DNA of 10,282 bases from JAYEHK01 sp034659475 (GCA_034659475.1 JAYEHK010000149.1:1-10282), one strand, 5' to 3'; positions 1 to 7,267 are shown, counted from the first letter of the stretch. Notes: generated by a model not told the origin, from the sequence alone. A program made the numbers and translations.

Positions 1-149
1 ACTGCCATTAAGCATGAAATCTCTGTATTTGATGCCATAATGGCTTTGACTTCTGGCAAACCTCTCTTTACATACTCTCTATAATTTTTTAACCCGTTTT
101 TAGGTTCAATTTTGAAGGTTGTTATCAACCTTCTCTTTGACCTGCCCTT
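1..149 (-). other. Unrecognised open frame running off the left edge
   Basis: On the minus strand a frame stays open for 49 codons, from just after a TAG at 152-150 to the window edge. The predicted peptide is basic and includes the segments KNYREYVKRGLPEVK and AIMASNTEISCLMA, which read like real protein. There is no early ATG; a TTG is codon 8. The frame runs through the small hairpin at 114-133. I do not recognise a family. It could be the start or middle of a gene continuing to the left, a gene remnant, or chance. Confidence 0.25.
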
Positions 150-203
150 CTATGATAATAGGGGATGCTGAATAGTTACAAGATTATAAGACAAAACGGG
201 TTA
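90..203. repeat. 11-bp inverted repeat enclosing a hairpin (possible small element)
   Basis: TAACCCGTTTT at 90-100 is repeated exactly in inverted orientation as AAAACGGGTTA at 193-203. Between them lies a perfect 8-bp hairpin, GAAGGTTG-TTAT-CAACCTTC, at 114-133. Terminal inverted repeats around a structured core of about 114 bp resemble a miniature inverted-repeat element. I see no convincing target-site duplication, so this is tentative. Confidence 0.25.
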
Positions 204-209
204 TTGTAG

Positions 210-234
210 TAACTTTTCATAATATGAAAAGTTA
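210..234. repeat. Perfect 11-bp palindrome (loop AAT)
   Basis: TAACTTTTCAT at 210-220 is followed by AAT and the exact reverse complement ATGAAAAGTTA at 224-234. The palindrome contains the apparent ATG of the reductase-like fragment. Recognisable reductase homology starts only inside its right arm, so it probably marks a rearrangement end rather than a normal gene start. Confidence 0.5.
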
Positions 235-541
235 TGAGAATTTAGAATTTGTTAATAATGATATTTGTACCTATGTCCAAAACCTGCAACAAGCAGAAGG
301 CAAGGATATTTGGCTGTTTGGAGGTAGTATACTTACAGATGCTTTTATAAAAGCAAACATAGTTGACGAATATATTATCGGTATTATTCCGATGAATTTA
401 GGAAAGGGAAGACCGTTATTTCCGGGAAATAATCCAACCATAAAGTTGCACTTAGATGAATGCACAGTTATAACAAATATAATTCACTGGTACGTTAGCC
501 TCCTGCAATCTCCTAGCATAAGCTTCTCCTTCATCTCGTAA
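224..541 (+). pseudogene. Dihydrofolate reductase-family (RibD C-terminal domain) fragment
   Basis: The predicted peptide matches the C-terminal half of the YwjB/YyaP-type DHFR/RibD-like family. It has the sequence EGKDIWLFGGS (the nucleotide-binding GG strand-turn), then a helix ending IVDEYIIGIIPMNLGKGRPLF, a hallmark of this family. These proteins are usually about 170-190 residues; only about 80-85 family residues are present here. The N-terminal half, with the substrate and NADPH-binding start, is absent: upstream DNA is unrelated and the first ATG lies in a palindrome with no Shine-Dalgarno. After about position 480 the frame enters antisense hydrolase sequence, and the last 19 or so residues are meaningless. 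It is therefore cut at both ends and almost certainly inactive. The family call rests on recognised motifs. Confidence 0.75.
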
Positions 542-1393
542 AGGATCAAATTCACACGTCGTCACCATTGCAGGTGGAAGTCTCTTTAAGTTCTGTGCAA
601 GCAACGGTGATGCCAGAGGATTTTTTCGATCTTCCAGGTTAGGTAGATAAGCATTGATGAAAATTTCCATCTGTTGTTTGGTCAGAAAAAATCCATCGGC
701 AAAATCCAAGTAAGATGATGTATCAACTGCCTGAGAATTTGTTACAGGATACAACAGGACTTGCGCAGTTATCTGTGGTCCATTTTTTTCTCGGGCCAAT
801 AGAGCAACAACTGTAGCAAGATTTCCGCCAGAACTGCTGCCTAATACTGCAATACGGTTTGAATCGCCATTAATGCTTTCTGCGTTTTCCTGTACCCAGC
901 ACAGAGCAGCATAAGAGTCATTAACTGCAGCAGGAAAAGGATTTTCAGGGGCTAATCGATAGTCCACCGAAACGATGATAGCAGAAGTTTTCTTGGCTAG
1001 ACTTCTACAAAATTTATCTACCGTATCTAGGTTGCTTAACATCCAGCCTCCACCGTGATATACCAAAACTATCGGAGCATTGTTAACACCTTGGGGAGTA
1101 TATATCCGAATGGGCAACATCCCAGATGGACCAGGAATACTAAAGTTTTTAATGTTTTCAAAAGGCTCGCTCGCTCCTACTAATAGCATGGCACTCTTGT
1201 CTGCAACCTTACGCATTTCCAACCAAGTCCTCTCAACTGTGGTGCTACCTGTAAGTGCCAATATTTTTAGAAAAATTGCAGTTCTGGTGTCAAGTTTGCC
1301 ATGTTTTGTATTTGTCCAACGGTATAACAAGATGGCATTCCCCACTAATATTAATGATACTACCATCAACAATACAATAATTGTGTTTGTCAT
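452..1393 (-). CDS. Alpha/beta hydrolase (HSL/family IV esterase), C-terminally truncated
   Basis: This is a hormone-sensitive-lipase-type carboxylesterase of 313 residues. An N-terminal hydrophobic segment (about residues 4-24) suggests a membrane anchor. The oxyanion-hole motif HGGG is at 113-116, the family block VDYRLAPENPFPAA at 153-166, the nucleophile motif GSSSG at 185-189 (Ser187), and the catalytic Asp in DPLRDEG at 283-289. In this family the catalytic His lies about 30 residues after that Asp, in a G-x-x-H-G-F context. Here the protein ends at residue 313, with the last residues (about 310-313) encoded by DNA antisense to the reductase fragment. The triad His is lost, so it is probably inactive. 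The start is well supported: TCCTCCCC at 1401-1408 reads as GGGGAGGA on the minus strand, 7 nt before the ATG. It lies about 147 bp downstream of the thiolase on the same strand. The substrate is unknown. Confidence 0.85.
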   Translation of the reverse strand: MTNTIIVLLMVVSLILVGNAILLYRWTNTKHGKLDTRTAIFLKILALTGSTTVERTWLEMRKVADKSAMLLVGASEPFENIKNFSIPGPSGMLPIRIYTPQGVNNAPIVLVYHGGGWMLSNLDTVDKFCRSLAKKTSAIIVSVDYRLAPENPFPAAVNDSYAALCWVQENAESINGDSNRIAVLGSSSGGNLATVVALLAREKNGPQITAQVLLYPVTNSQAVDTSSYLDFADGFFLTKQQMEIFINAYLPNLEDRKNPLASPLLAQNLKRLPPAMVTTCEFDPLRDEGEAYARRLQEANVPVNYICYNCAFI

Positions 1394-1400
1394 CGTTCAT

Positions 1401-1408
1401 TCCTCCCC
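1401..1408 (-). promoter_or_regulatory. Shine-Dalgarno of the esterase
   Basis: GGGGAGGA on the minus strand lies 7 nt before the ATG at 1393-1391. It fixes this start against the nearby out-of-frame ATG at 1400-1398. Confidence 0.7.
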
Positions 1409-1540
1409 ATTGCCGATTAGGAAGCAACTCATAATTACTGACCAAAGCCAAGCTTCTCCTGTGCTTTGGCCTTCTATATGTGACAAGAAATTTTAGGATC
1501 AATACCAATAGCAGAAACAACAGAAGCGCTCACTTGTTTT

Positions 1541-2719
1541 TTACTTAACTCTTTCCCATAGGGTAGCGTTAGCATTGCCAAAGCCGCCGCACAGGGTTGC
1601 GAGTCCGAACCTGGCATCGGGCTTTTCGGTTTTCATGATATTATTCAGAGTAATAACAATACGAGCACCTGACTCTCCCAGGGGATGACCAAGACTGAGG
1701 CCTCCGCCCCACAGATTTGTCTTCTTGAAGGGAATCTCATCTTCAAGTCCCAGTTCCTTGAGACAGACCAGGGTTTGACTGGCAAAGGCTTCGTTGAGTT
1801 CAACGACATCAATATCTTCTGCACTTAGGCCAGTTCGCGACAGAAGTTTCTTTACTGCAGGAATCGGTCCGATCCCCATGATCGTAGGGTCACATCCGGC
1901 CATTACACCCGTGTTATATTTGAGATGGTACTCACAGCCTAACTGGTCAGCCCTATCGCGGCTCATTAGTATTAGACCGCACGCGCCTACAGTTAACGGC
2001 GAAGAAAGTGCCGCCGTAACCACTCCATCCTGTTTGAAAGGCGATTTCATACCAGCCATTTCTTCCATGCTGAGGCTTTCCCTTATCCACTGATCACGGG
2101 TAACCATAAGCGGGTTACCGTCTACATCTTCGCCCTCCACGGCTACAATTTCATTATCGAATTTGCCAGTATCTCTGGCGTTTCTAGCCCGCTCATGACT
2201 GAAATAGGCCATTTTTTCCATGTCTTTGCGGTTAACTTTGTACATTTCAGCCACCTTTTCCGCTGTGGCCCCCATGGATATTTCTGCAGGATTATAATAC
2301 TGGATGATACGGGGCGGAAAGTCGGTACCGTAACCCATGGGGACATGGAACATATCTTCGGCACCCCCGGCAATAAATATGTCTCCCTCATTACACATAA
2401 TGGCCCGAGCCGCATGTTCAATAGCTGACATACCGGAAGGACATTGTTGACATATGGTATTGGTCGGAACGGAATCGGGGTATCCGCTGGCTAGCCACCC
2501 GAGTCGGGCGATGTCATAGGTCATACCTATCTGGTTTGCCGTACCAATAAAAACGGCCTCCACATCCTCTGGTTTAATTGCTGTGTTTCTGGCAAAGAGT
2601 GCACTGTATACGGCGGATAACAGCTCATCAGGACGTTTGTTTCTAAACCATCCTTTTTGGGCATGAGCCCGGGCGTTAGCAGTTCTTACCCCATCGACGA
2701 TTACACATTCTCTATTCAT
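1541..2719 (-). CDS. Thiolase family protein (acetyl-CoA acetyltransferase / 3-ketoacyl-CoA thiolase)
   Basis: This is a complete cytoplasmic thiolase of 392 residues, the length typical of the biosynthetic/degradative thiolase family. It catalyses reversible CoA-dependent cleavage of a 3-ketoacyl-CoA or the condensation of two acyl-CoAs. Numbered from the chosen start, the nucleophile Cys93 lies in QQCPSGM, the NEAF motif is at 309-312, His345 is in SLGHPLGESGAR, and the acid/base Cys377 is in LCGGFGNA. These positions parallel Cys89, His348 and Cys378 of the Zoogloea enzyme. The nucleophile motif reads C-P-S-G rather than the usual C-A/S-S-G. The start is the ATG at 2719, because MNRECVIVDGVRT matches the family N-terminus and GGGAG lies 10 nt upstream; in-frame ATG 2728 and TTG 2746 are less convincing. 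The gene is divergent from the sigma-54 activator and has a sigma-54 promoter about 120 bp upstream. Chain-length specificity cannot be read from the sequence. Confidence 0.93.
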   Translation of the reverse strand: MNRECVIVDGVRTANARAHAQKGWFRNKRPDELLSAVYSALFARNTAIKPEDVEAVFIGTANQIGMTYDIARLGWLASGYPDSVPTNTICQQCPSGMSAIEHAARAIMCNEGDIFIAGGAEDMFHVPMGYGTDFPPRIIQYYNPAEISMGATAEKVAEMYKVNRKDMEKMAYFSHERARNARDTGKFDNEIVAVEGEDVDGNPLMVTRDQWIRESLSMEEMAGMKSPFKQDGVVTAALSSPLTVGACGLILMSRDRADQLGCEYHLKYNTGVMAGCDPTIMGIGPIPAVKKLLSRTGLSAEDIDVVELNEAFASQTLVCLKELGLEDEIPFKKTNLWGGGLSLGHPLGESGARIVITLNNIMKTEKPDARFGLATLCGGFGNANATLWERVK

Positions 2720-2840
2720 TAACCTCATTCTCCCTTCACTATTCAAGTTTTACATACTTATTCCATCAGGTTGAGCAAACAATTTAGTTTAGCATTCTAG
2801 CTCGGATCATCCCTTGAATCAATGCTATAAGCACAGTTAT

Positions 2841-2856
2841 TGCAAATTGTGTGCCA
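2841..2856 (-). promoter_or_regulatory. Sigma-54 (-24/-12) promoter of the thiolase
   Basis: The minus strand reads TGGCACACAATTTGCA: a consensus TGGCAC -24 box, a 5-bp spacer and a consensus TTGCA -12 box, with the required 10 bp between the invariant GG and GC. It points at the thiolase. Transcription would begin near 2830, leaving a leader of about 110 nt. A gene for a sigma-54 activator lies next door in the opposite direction. Confidence 0.85.
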
Positions 2857-2955
2857 TAAATAGTGATATATTCTGCACACTGCCAAAATTGCCAAATTAA
2901 CTAGATTTTACAAAAATATATTACTTATTACTTTAATTTTCAAACCTGAAGTGTG

Positions 2956-2961
2956 TATAAT
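2956..2961 (+). promoter_or_regulatory. Possible -10 box for the activator gene
   Basis: A perfect TATAAT lies 125 bp before the activator ATG. No good -35 box is seen at the right distance. If it is used, transcription would start about at the inverted repeat at 2964-2983, which would fit autoregulation. Confidence 0.3.
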
Positions 2962-2963
2962 TG

Positions 2964-3035
2964 TGTTACTTAATGAGGTAACATTGTGTTGCAGTGGTTA
3001 CATAATGTGTACTCATTTCTGCGGTAAACATAATG
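2964..3035. promoter_or_regulatory. Candidate activator-binding sites (three spaced repeats)
   Basis: An inverted repeat TGTTAC-N8-GTAACA lies at 2964-2983. Its core GTTACTTAATG (2966-2976) recurs as GTTACATAATG at 2997-3007 and more loosely as GTAAACATAATG at 3024-3035. ACATAATG is repeated exactly at 3000-3007 and 3028-3035. The copies are spaced about 31 and 28 bp apart, close to three helical turns. They lie about 110-195 bp behind the sigma-54 promoter, across an AT-rich stretch (2888-2940), as expected for an enhancer bound by the divergent activator. Confidence 0.5.
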
Positions 3036-3086
3036 AAATCAGGTTCCGGGCCAAGATGCTTTTGGTAAAGACGGATTGGGGGGCAC

Positions 3087-5024
3087 ATGGTGGATAGGAT
3101 TAACCATAGACAAAGATGGGAAACCTTACACGAAAATCGCAGACTCAGACAATCTCTACGTCCTGAAATAAGGGATTCCTGGGAACGAAGCTATCAATAT
3201 GGAGTCTTGTCGGAATTGAGAGATCTACCCGTATGCACCAACGAGCAACTTAGGCTTGCTAGACATAAGTCAAGTTTTCTCTTGGACACAGCTTTACCCA
3301 TCATGGAAAACCTGATGGATTGTCTGGTCCCGGGTTATGTAGCTATGTTGTTCAACAATAATGCCTGTGTATTATCCGTGGTTGGAGATGCGGTAACCGT
3401 GAAACAGGTAAATGAGGCGGGATTTGGCGAGGGGTCCCTGTGGGACGAATCTATAGCAGGAACCAATGCGGCTGCATTAGGATTTAACCTCGCAAGGCCG
3501 ATTTCGGTGAACGGTTATGAAAACTTCGCATTATTTGGTATTGAAAAATCGCATTCTTTTGCTCCTATCATTGATCAGCAAAGAGTGGTGGGAGGTATCA
3601 GTGTTATAGGCCCAATTATAAACCCAGAAGATATGGGCAATACTGGAAACCACACTTTGGGAATGGTAGTTGCTGCCGCACGCCATATTGGTTCCAAGAA
3701 GGTCTTTGCGCGATATAACGAGATCTTGAATCAGTCCATGAATGAGGGTGTCCTAGTCATTAACAGCCAAAACCGGATTGTATATATGAACAAGAGTTGT
3801 TACCGCCTTTTGAAGCTCCGGGAAGGTAACATTTGCAGCTTCACCTTAGATGAACTGGTCGATAAAAGTAAGTCCGATAACTACTACTTTTGGCAGATTA
3901 TCTCTCGGGACTGTGTATTTGCTGATGAATCTGTAACCATCGTGAAAAATGGTGAGAAATTACGTCTTTCCGTTACTAGTACTCCTTTTGATGCCCCTGA
4001 CATGTATTTTGCCGGGCGGGTTATTGTTTTACAGGAGGAGGAACGTATAAATCGTTTGATTAGAAATTACGTCGGAGGAGAAGCCAAGCTGTCTTTTGCT
4101 GATATTATTGGGCAAGATCCCCGGTTTGAACAGGTTATTAAATATGCTAAATCCGCAGCCTCCTCGAATTCAAACATTTTGCTTCTGGGTGAAAGCGGAA
4201 CCGGCAAGGATATTATCGCGCAGGCCATGCATAACGATAGCCCACGCAGAAACAATCCTTTTGTAGCAATTAATTGTGCCGCTATTCCCCGAGAACTTAT
4301 TGCCAGTGAGCTTTTTGGTTATGATGATGGTGCTTTTACAGGTGCCAGAAAAGGAGGAAATATGGGCAAATTTGAGCTTGCAAGCCAGGGCACTATCTTC
4401 TTAGATGAAATCGGGGATATGCCTCTTGATATGCAGGCATCGCTGCTGCGTGTGATTGAAGATAAAAGTGTAAGGCGTCTGGGAAGCAACAAATTAATAC
4501 CCATTAATGTGCGTATTGTTGCTGCCACCAATAAAGACCTGGAAACCGAGATAAGGCGAAACAGGTTCCGTCGAGATTTGTACTACCGACTCGGGGTAAT
4601 CCGAATCTGCATTCCGCCATTGAGAGAGCGGCGCGAAGATATTCCGCTTTTAACTGATCATTCTTTGGAAAGCTTATGTGAACGTCTGAATAAACCTCTG
4701 AAAAAGCTAGCGCCTGAAGTAGAGCAAGCCTTCCTCGAATATGATTGGCCAGGTAACGTACGGGAATTACAGAATGTTCTCGAAGGTGCCATCCAAATGT
4801 CAAATGATCCCATAATAACTTTTGACTTGATCAGTTTCTATATTACAAATCAGCTTGAGAATATCCCGAATGTACCAATCGTCCAGGCCGTATCGCATTC
4901 AGAAGAAGATCTGATATTATCCTATCTACAGGAGTATCAGTATAACAAAGCCAAAACAGCAGAGGCTCTGGGAATTTCCCGGAAGACCCTGTATAAGCGT
5001 CTGCGAAAATACGATCTTATGTAA
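3087..5024 (+). CDS. Sigma-54-dependent transcriptional activator (AcoR-like, GAF-PAS-AAA+-Fis)
   Basis: This 645-residue bacterial enhancer-binding protein drives open-complex formation by sigma-54 polymerase. Its N-terminal region resembles AcoR, with a GAF-like sensor at about 60-200 that includes GEGSLWDESIAGTNAAA. A PAS-like segment (NEGVLVINSQNRIVYMNKS) spans about 215-325. The AAA+ domain covers about 345-575, with Walker A GESGTGKD at 368-375, an intact sigma-54 contact loop GAFTGA at 415-420, Walker B IFLDE at 437-441, and the arginine-finger region RFRRDLYYRL at 493-502. A Fis-type helix-turn-helix closes the protein (about 617-643, TAEALGISRKTLYKRL). There is no receiver domain, so a small ligand or metabolite rather than a kinase probably triggers it. 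The ATG is preceded by a G-rich run, a weak Shine-Dalgarno. The gene sits between the divergent thiolase and the co-directed acyl-CoA ligase and is the likely regulator of at least the thiolase. Confidence 0.93.
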   Translation: MVDRINHRQRWETLHENRRLRQSLRPEIRDSWERSYQYGVLSELRDLPVCTNEQLRLARHKSSFLLDTALPIMENLMDCLVPGYVAMLFNNNACVLSVVGDAVTVKQVNEAGFGEGSLWDESIAGTNAAALGFNLARPISVNGYENFALFGIEKSHSFAPIIDQQRVVGGISVIGPIINPEDMGNTGNHTLGMVVAAARHIGSKKVFARYNEILNQSMNEGVLVINSQNRIVYMNKSCYRLLKLREGNICSFTLDELVDKSKSDNYYFWQIISRDCVFADESVTIVKNGEKLRLSVTSTPFDAPDMYFAGRVIVLQEEERINRLIRNYVGGEAKLSFADIIGQDPRFEQVIKYAKSAASSNSNILLLGESGTGKDIIAQAMHNDSPRRNNPFVAINCAAIPRELIASELFGYDDGAFTGARKGGNMGKFELASQGTIFLDEIGDMPLDMQASLLRVIEDKSVRRLGSNKLIPINVRIVAATNKDLETEIRRNRFRRDLYYRLGVIRICIPPLRERREDIPLLTDHSLESLCERLNKPLKKLAPEVEQAFLEYDWPGNVRELQNVLEGAIQMSNDPIITFDLISFYITNQLENIPNVPIVQAVSHSEEDLILSYLQEYQYNKAKTAEALGISRKTLYKRLRKYDLM

Positions 5025-5069
5025 ACAACGTTCTGCAGGTATCTTTATTCTCCAAACATATCTATCTTC

Positions 5070-5091
5070 ACACTCCCTTACGAGTGTTTTT
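5070..5091 (+). terminator. Probable weak intrinsic terminator after the activator
   Basis: ACACTC at 5070-5075 and GAGTGT at 5082-5087 form a 6-bp stem with a CCTTAC loop, followed by a short T-run. It lies 46 bp after the activator stop codon. The stem is short, so termination may be partial. Confidence 0.45.
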
Positions 5092-5268
5092 GCCTCTGTC
5101 ATGAAATTCTGTTTACCCGAACGATGTATTGACATGGGGACAATTCTGTTGCTGCTACTAACAACGCCCCTACATTCCTTTTGCTATTCGAATATTTCTC
5201 TTTGTGTGAATTATTCTCATCTCTAGTTTGTCTCCTTAACCTGTTTGGACCTCTTTCATAAAAATATT

Positions 5269-5298
5269 TTGCAAAAACTTGGAGTATTATGGTATGCT
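5269..5298 (+). promoter_or_regulatory. Possible sigma-A promoter of the acyl-CoA ligase
   Basis: TTGCAA (5269-5274) and TATGCT (5293-5298) are separated by 18 bp, with a TG one base before the -10 (extended -10). The match is moderate. Transcription would start near 5305, upstream of the hairpin at 5324-5351. Confidence 0.3.
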
Positions 5299-5323
5299 TT
5301 TATTAAATTGTCATATATTGCTA

Positions 5324-5351
5324 TATTTTGTTTTTTTAAAAAGACAAAATA
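5324..5351 (+). other. AT-rich leader hairpin upstream of the ligase
   Basis: TATTTTGT (5324-5331) pairs exactly with ACAAAATA (5344-5351), and the inner T and A runs extend the stem. It ends 19 nt before the Shine-Dalgarno. It could be a leader structure affecting mRNA stability; there is no T-run after it on the plus strand, so it is not a normal terminator in the gene's direction. Confidence 0.35.
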
Positions 5352-5370
5352 CTCTTAGTTTATTAAAATC

Positions 5371-5377
5371 AGGAGGT
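5371..5377 (+). promoter_or_regulatory. Shine-Dalgarno of the acyl-CoA ligase
   Basis: AGGAGGT lies 7 nt before ATG 5385. It decides the start in favour of this ATG over the upstream GTG at 5376. Confidence 0.8.
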
Positions 5378-5384
5378 GCTTTAC

Positions 5385-7169
5385 ATGCAGGTAATTCGAA
5401 GAGAACTCTCCAAACTTGATGGTTGTAGGGTAGTATTGTCGCTCAGTAAACCAAAACCTATATCGCTGGGATTGGTTTTGGAAAAACAAGCCCGCAAGCA
5501 ACCACAGAAGCCAGCTATCCTGTTTGAAGACCGAGTAATCACTTATGGCGAGTTTAACGAGCAAGCCAACCGCTATGCCCACTTCTTTCAACGACAGGGA
5601 TTAAGCAAAGGTGATGTGGTGGCCCTGCTGATGGAAAACCGACCTGAATACCTGATTGTTGTTGCAGGTCTGGCCAAGTTGGGGATAACCATCTCGCTGG
5701 TTAATACCGGGGTCCGAGGGCGAGTGTTGGCGCACGCTATCAACATCTGTGAAGCTAAATCTTTAATTATGGGGCAAGAACTTCTATCGGCATTAGAGGA
5801 AGTTGCTAGCGAAATTCATTTTAGGGAACCGGGCACATTGTATTTAGAAAGTGAAGGGGAGGTCATACAAACCGCTCTCCCCCTAACGGATTTAGGTCCA
5901 CTTCTCAAGGACATGCCCATCACTAATCCAGACACTACCCCGTCCATCACCAGCGAAGACCTTTTGTTTTATATTTATACTTCCGGCACCACCGGTTTCC
6001 CCAAAGCAACCGGCAGTAAGCATCAAAACTGGTTAGCACTGGGGTATGGATCCGGAGGCATATGTCTTACCATGTTGCCGGAAGATGTCCTTTATAACTG
6101 TCTACCCCTCTATCACAACAGCGGTTCGAATATTGCTTTTGCCAGCTTTTTAACCCACGGCAGCGCTATTGCTCTAAGAAGAAAATTTTCCGCACGTAAC
6201 TTTTGGAAGGATATTAACAAATATCAAGCTACTCATTTTATTTATGTCGGTGAGCTTTGCCGCTATCTTAACAATCAACCTCCCCATCCGGATGACTCCA
6301 ATAACCCTTTGCAATACATACTGGGAAATGGTATGCGTGGAGACTACTGGCCACAGTTTAAAAAACGTTTTGGGATCAAGCGAATTATTGAAGTATATGG
6401 AGCAAGCGAAGGCGTAGCACGAATTATTAACACCAAACAAATTCCCGGAATGATGGGCAGGCTCACTTTTTTGGGTATTCGTATCGGCGAAGTAGTGCAA
6501 TATGATGTGGAAAATGAGCAAATCCGTTGCAACAATAACGGTACCCCTATCAAGTGTAAGCCTAGCGAGACAGGTCTCTTACTCTGTGAAATCAATGCCC
6601 GTGCTGCCTTTGCCGGTTATGTTAACAACCCTGCAGCCACGGAGGCTAAGATAATGCGTAATGTTTTTCTGCAGGGCGATGAATACTTCGATTCGGGCGA
6701 TTTGATAAAACTTCATCAAAAAGACTGGGTATCGTTTGTAGACCGCCTCGGAGACACGTATCGCTGGAAGGGTGAGAATGTCTCCACTAATGAGGTAGCC
6801 GATGTCTTGAATTCTTTTGATGGTATTGAGGACAGCAATGTTTATGGGGTTGAGGTGGAAGGGACAGAGGGTCGCTGTGGAATGGTCGCTTTAAGCCTTC
6901 TGGAAGATGCCAAATTTGACCTTGGCGGCTTTGCCGATTTTGTCAGCGAGAATCTGCCCGTTTACGCCCGTCCTTATTTTCTTCGTTTGCGCGACCAGAT
7001 CGATGCTACCGGTAGTTTCAAACAGCTTAAGATTGCTCTTAAAAAGGAAGGCTTTGACCCTGCGTTAATCAAAGATCCGCTATACTTTCTTGATCCCCGG
7101 CAGGGTACTTATGTCCCGATAAGTGCAGCCATATATGAAGATATCATTAACCAACGAGCAGCCTTTTAA
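5385..7169 (+). CDS. Acyl-CoA synthetase, AMP-dependent, FATP/very-long-chain type
   Basis: This 594-residue adenylate-forming ligase converts a carboxylic acid, ATP and CoA to acyl-CoA via an acyl-AMP. In numbering from the chosen ATG, the P-loop-like motif TSGTTGFPK is at 199-207, YGASEG at 348-353, and the adenosine-binding DSGDL around 436-440. The FATP/FadD6-like signature DRLGDTYRWKGEN is at 453-465, and the C-terminal hinge-domain lysine lies in TGSFKQLK (Lys556). These features place it in the SLC27/FATP-like branch, which acts on long- or very-long-chain fatty acids and on some bulky acids. The start is ATG 5385, with AGGAGGT at 5371-5377 and 7 nt spacing; the in-frame GTG at 5376 overlaps the Shine-Dalgarno and is unlikely. 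There are no clear membrane segments. With the thiolase and activator it suggests an acid-utilisation module; the real substrate is not determined. Confidence 0.92.
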   Translation: MQVIRRELSKLDGCRVVLSLSKPKPISLGLVLEKQARKQPQKPAILFEDRVITYGEFNEQANRYAHFFQRQGLSKGDVVALLMENRPEYLIVVAGLAKLGITISLVNTGVRGRVLAHAINICEAKSLIMGQELLSALEEVASEIHFREPGTLYLESEGEVIQTALPLTDLGPLLKDMPITNPDTTPSITSEDLLFYIYTSGTTGFPKATGSKHQNWLALGYGSGGICLTMLPEDVLYNCLPLYHNSGSNIAFASFLTHGSAIALRRKFSARNFWKDINKYQATHFIYVGELCRYLNNQPPHPDDSNNPLQYILGNGMRGDYWPQFKKRFGIKRIIEVYGASEGVARIINTKQIPGMMGRLTFLGIRIGEVVQYDVENEQIRCNNNGTPIKCKPSETGLLLCEINARAAFAGYVNNPAATEAKIMRNVFLQGDEYFDSGDLIKLHQKDWVSFVDRLGDTYRWKGENVSTNEVADVLNSFDGIEDSNVYGVEVEGTEGRCGMVALSLLEDAKFDLGGFADFVSENLPVYARPYFLRLRDQIDATGSFKQLKIALKKEGFDPALIKDPLYFLDPRQGTYVPISAAIYEDIINQRAAF

Positions 7170-7188
7170 TTCTTGCCAAGTGAGTATG

Positions 7189-7230
7189 GACAGGGGGCAC
7201 AGATGAAACGTGAACTGCACCCTGTCTTTT
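7189..7230 (+). terminator. Intrinsic terminator after the acyl-CoA ligase
   Basis: GACAGGGGGCA (7189-7199) pairs with TGCACCCTGTC (7216-7226), an 11-bp stem with one mismatch, followed by TTTT. It begins 20 bp after the ligase stop codon. Confidence 0.7.
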
Positions 7231-7267
7231 GAAGTTTGATTCTGCAGGAGAATCATCTAATCCATTA

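Larger units (their letters stand above)
5092..5384. other. Intergenic region before the acyl-CoA ligase
   Basis: This stretch between the activator terminator and the ligase start has no credible gene. It holds a weak sigma-A-like promoter (5269-5298), an AT-rich hairpin (5324-5351) and a strong Shine-Dalgarno (5371-5377). I see no correctly spaced sigma-54 promoter and no copy of the GTTAC-TAATG motif. Confidence 0.5.

Noticed and set aside
1442..1469. 7-bp hairpin CCAAAGC / GCTTTGG between thiolase and esterase
   Set aside because: It has a 14-nt loop and no T-run on the minus strand, so I do not call a terminator.
1080..1496. 138-codon plus-strand frame
   Set aside because: It is antisense to the esterase, which has clear family motifs; the peptide resembles nothing.
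5135..5153. Sigma-54-like sequence TGGGGACAATTCTGTTGCT upstream of the ligase
   Set aside because: The distance between GG and GC is 11 bp instead of the required 10 and the -24 box is poor, so it is unlikely to work.
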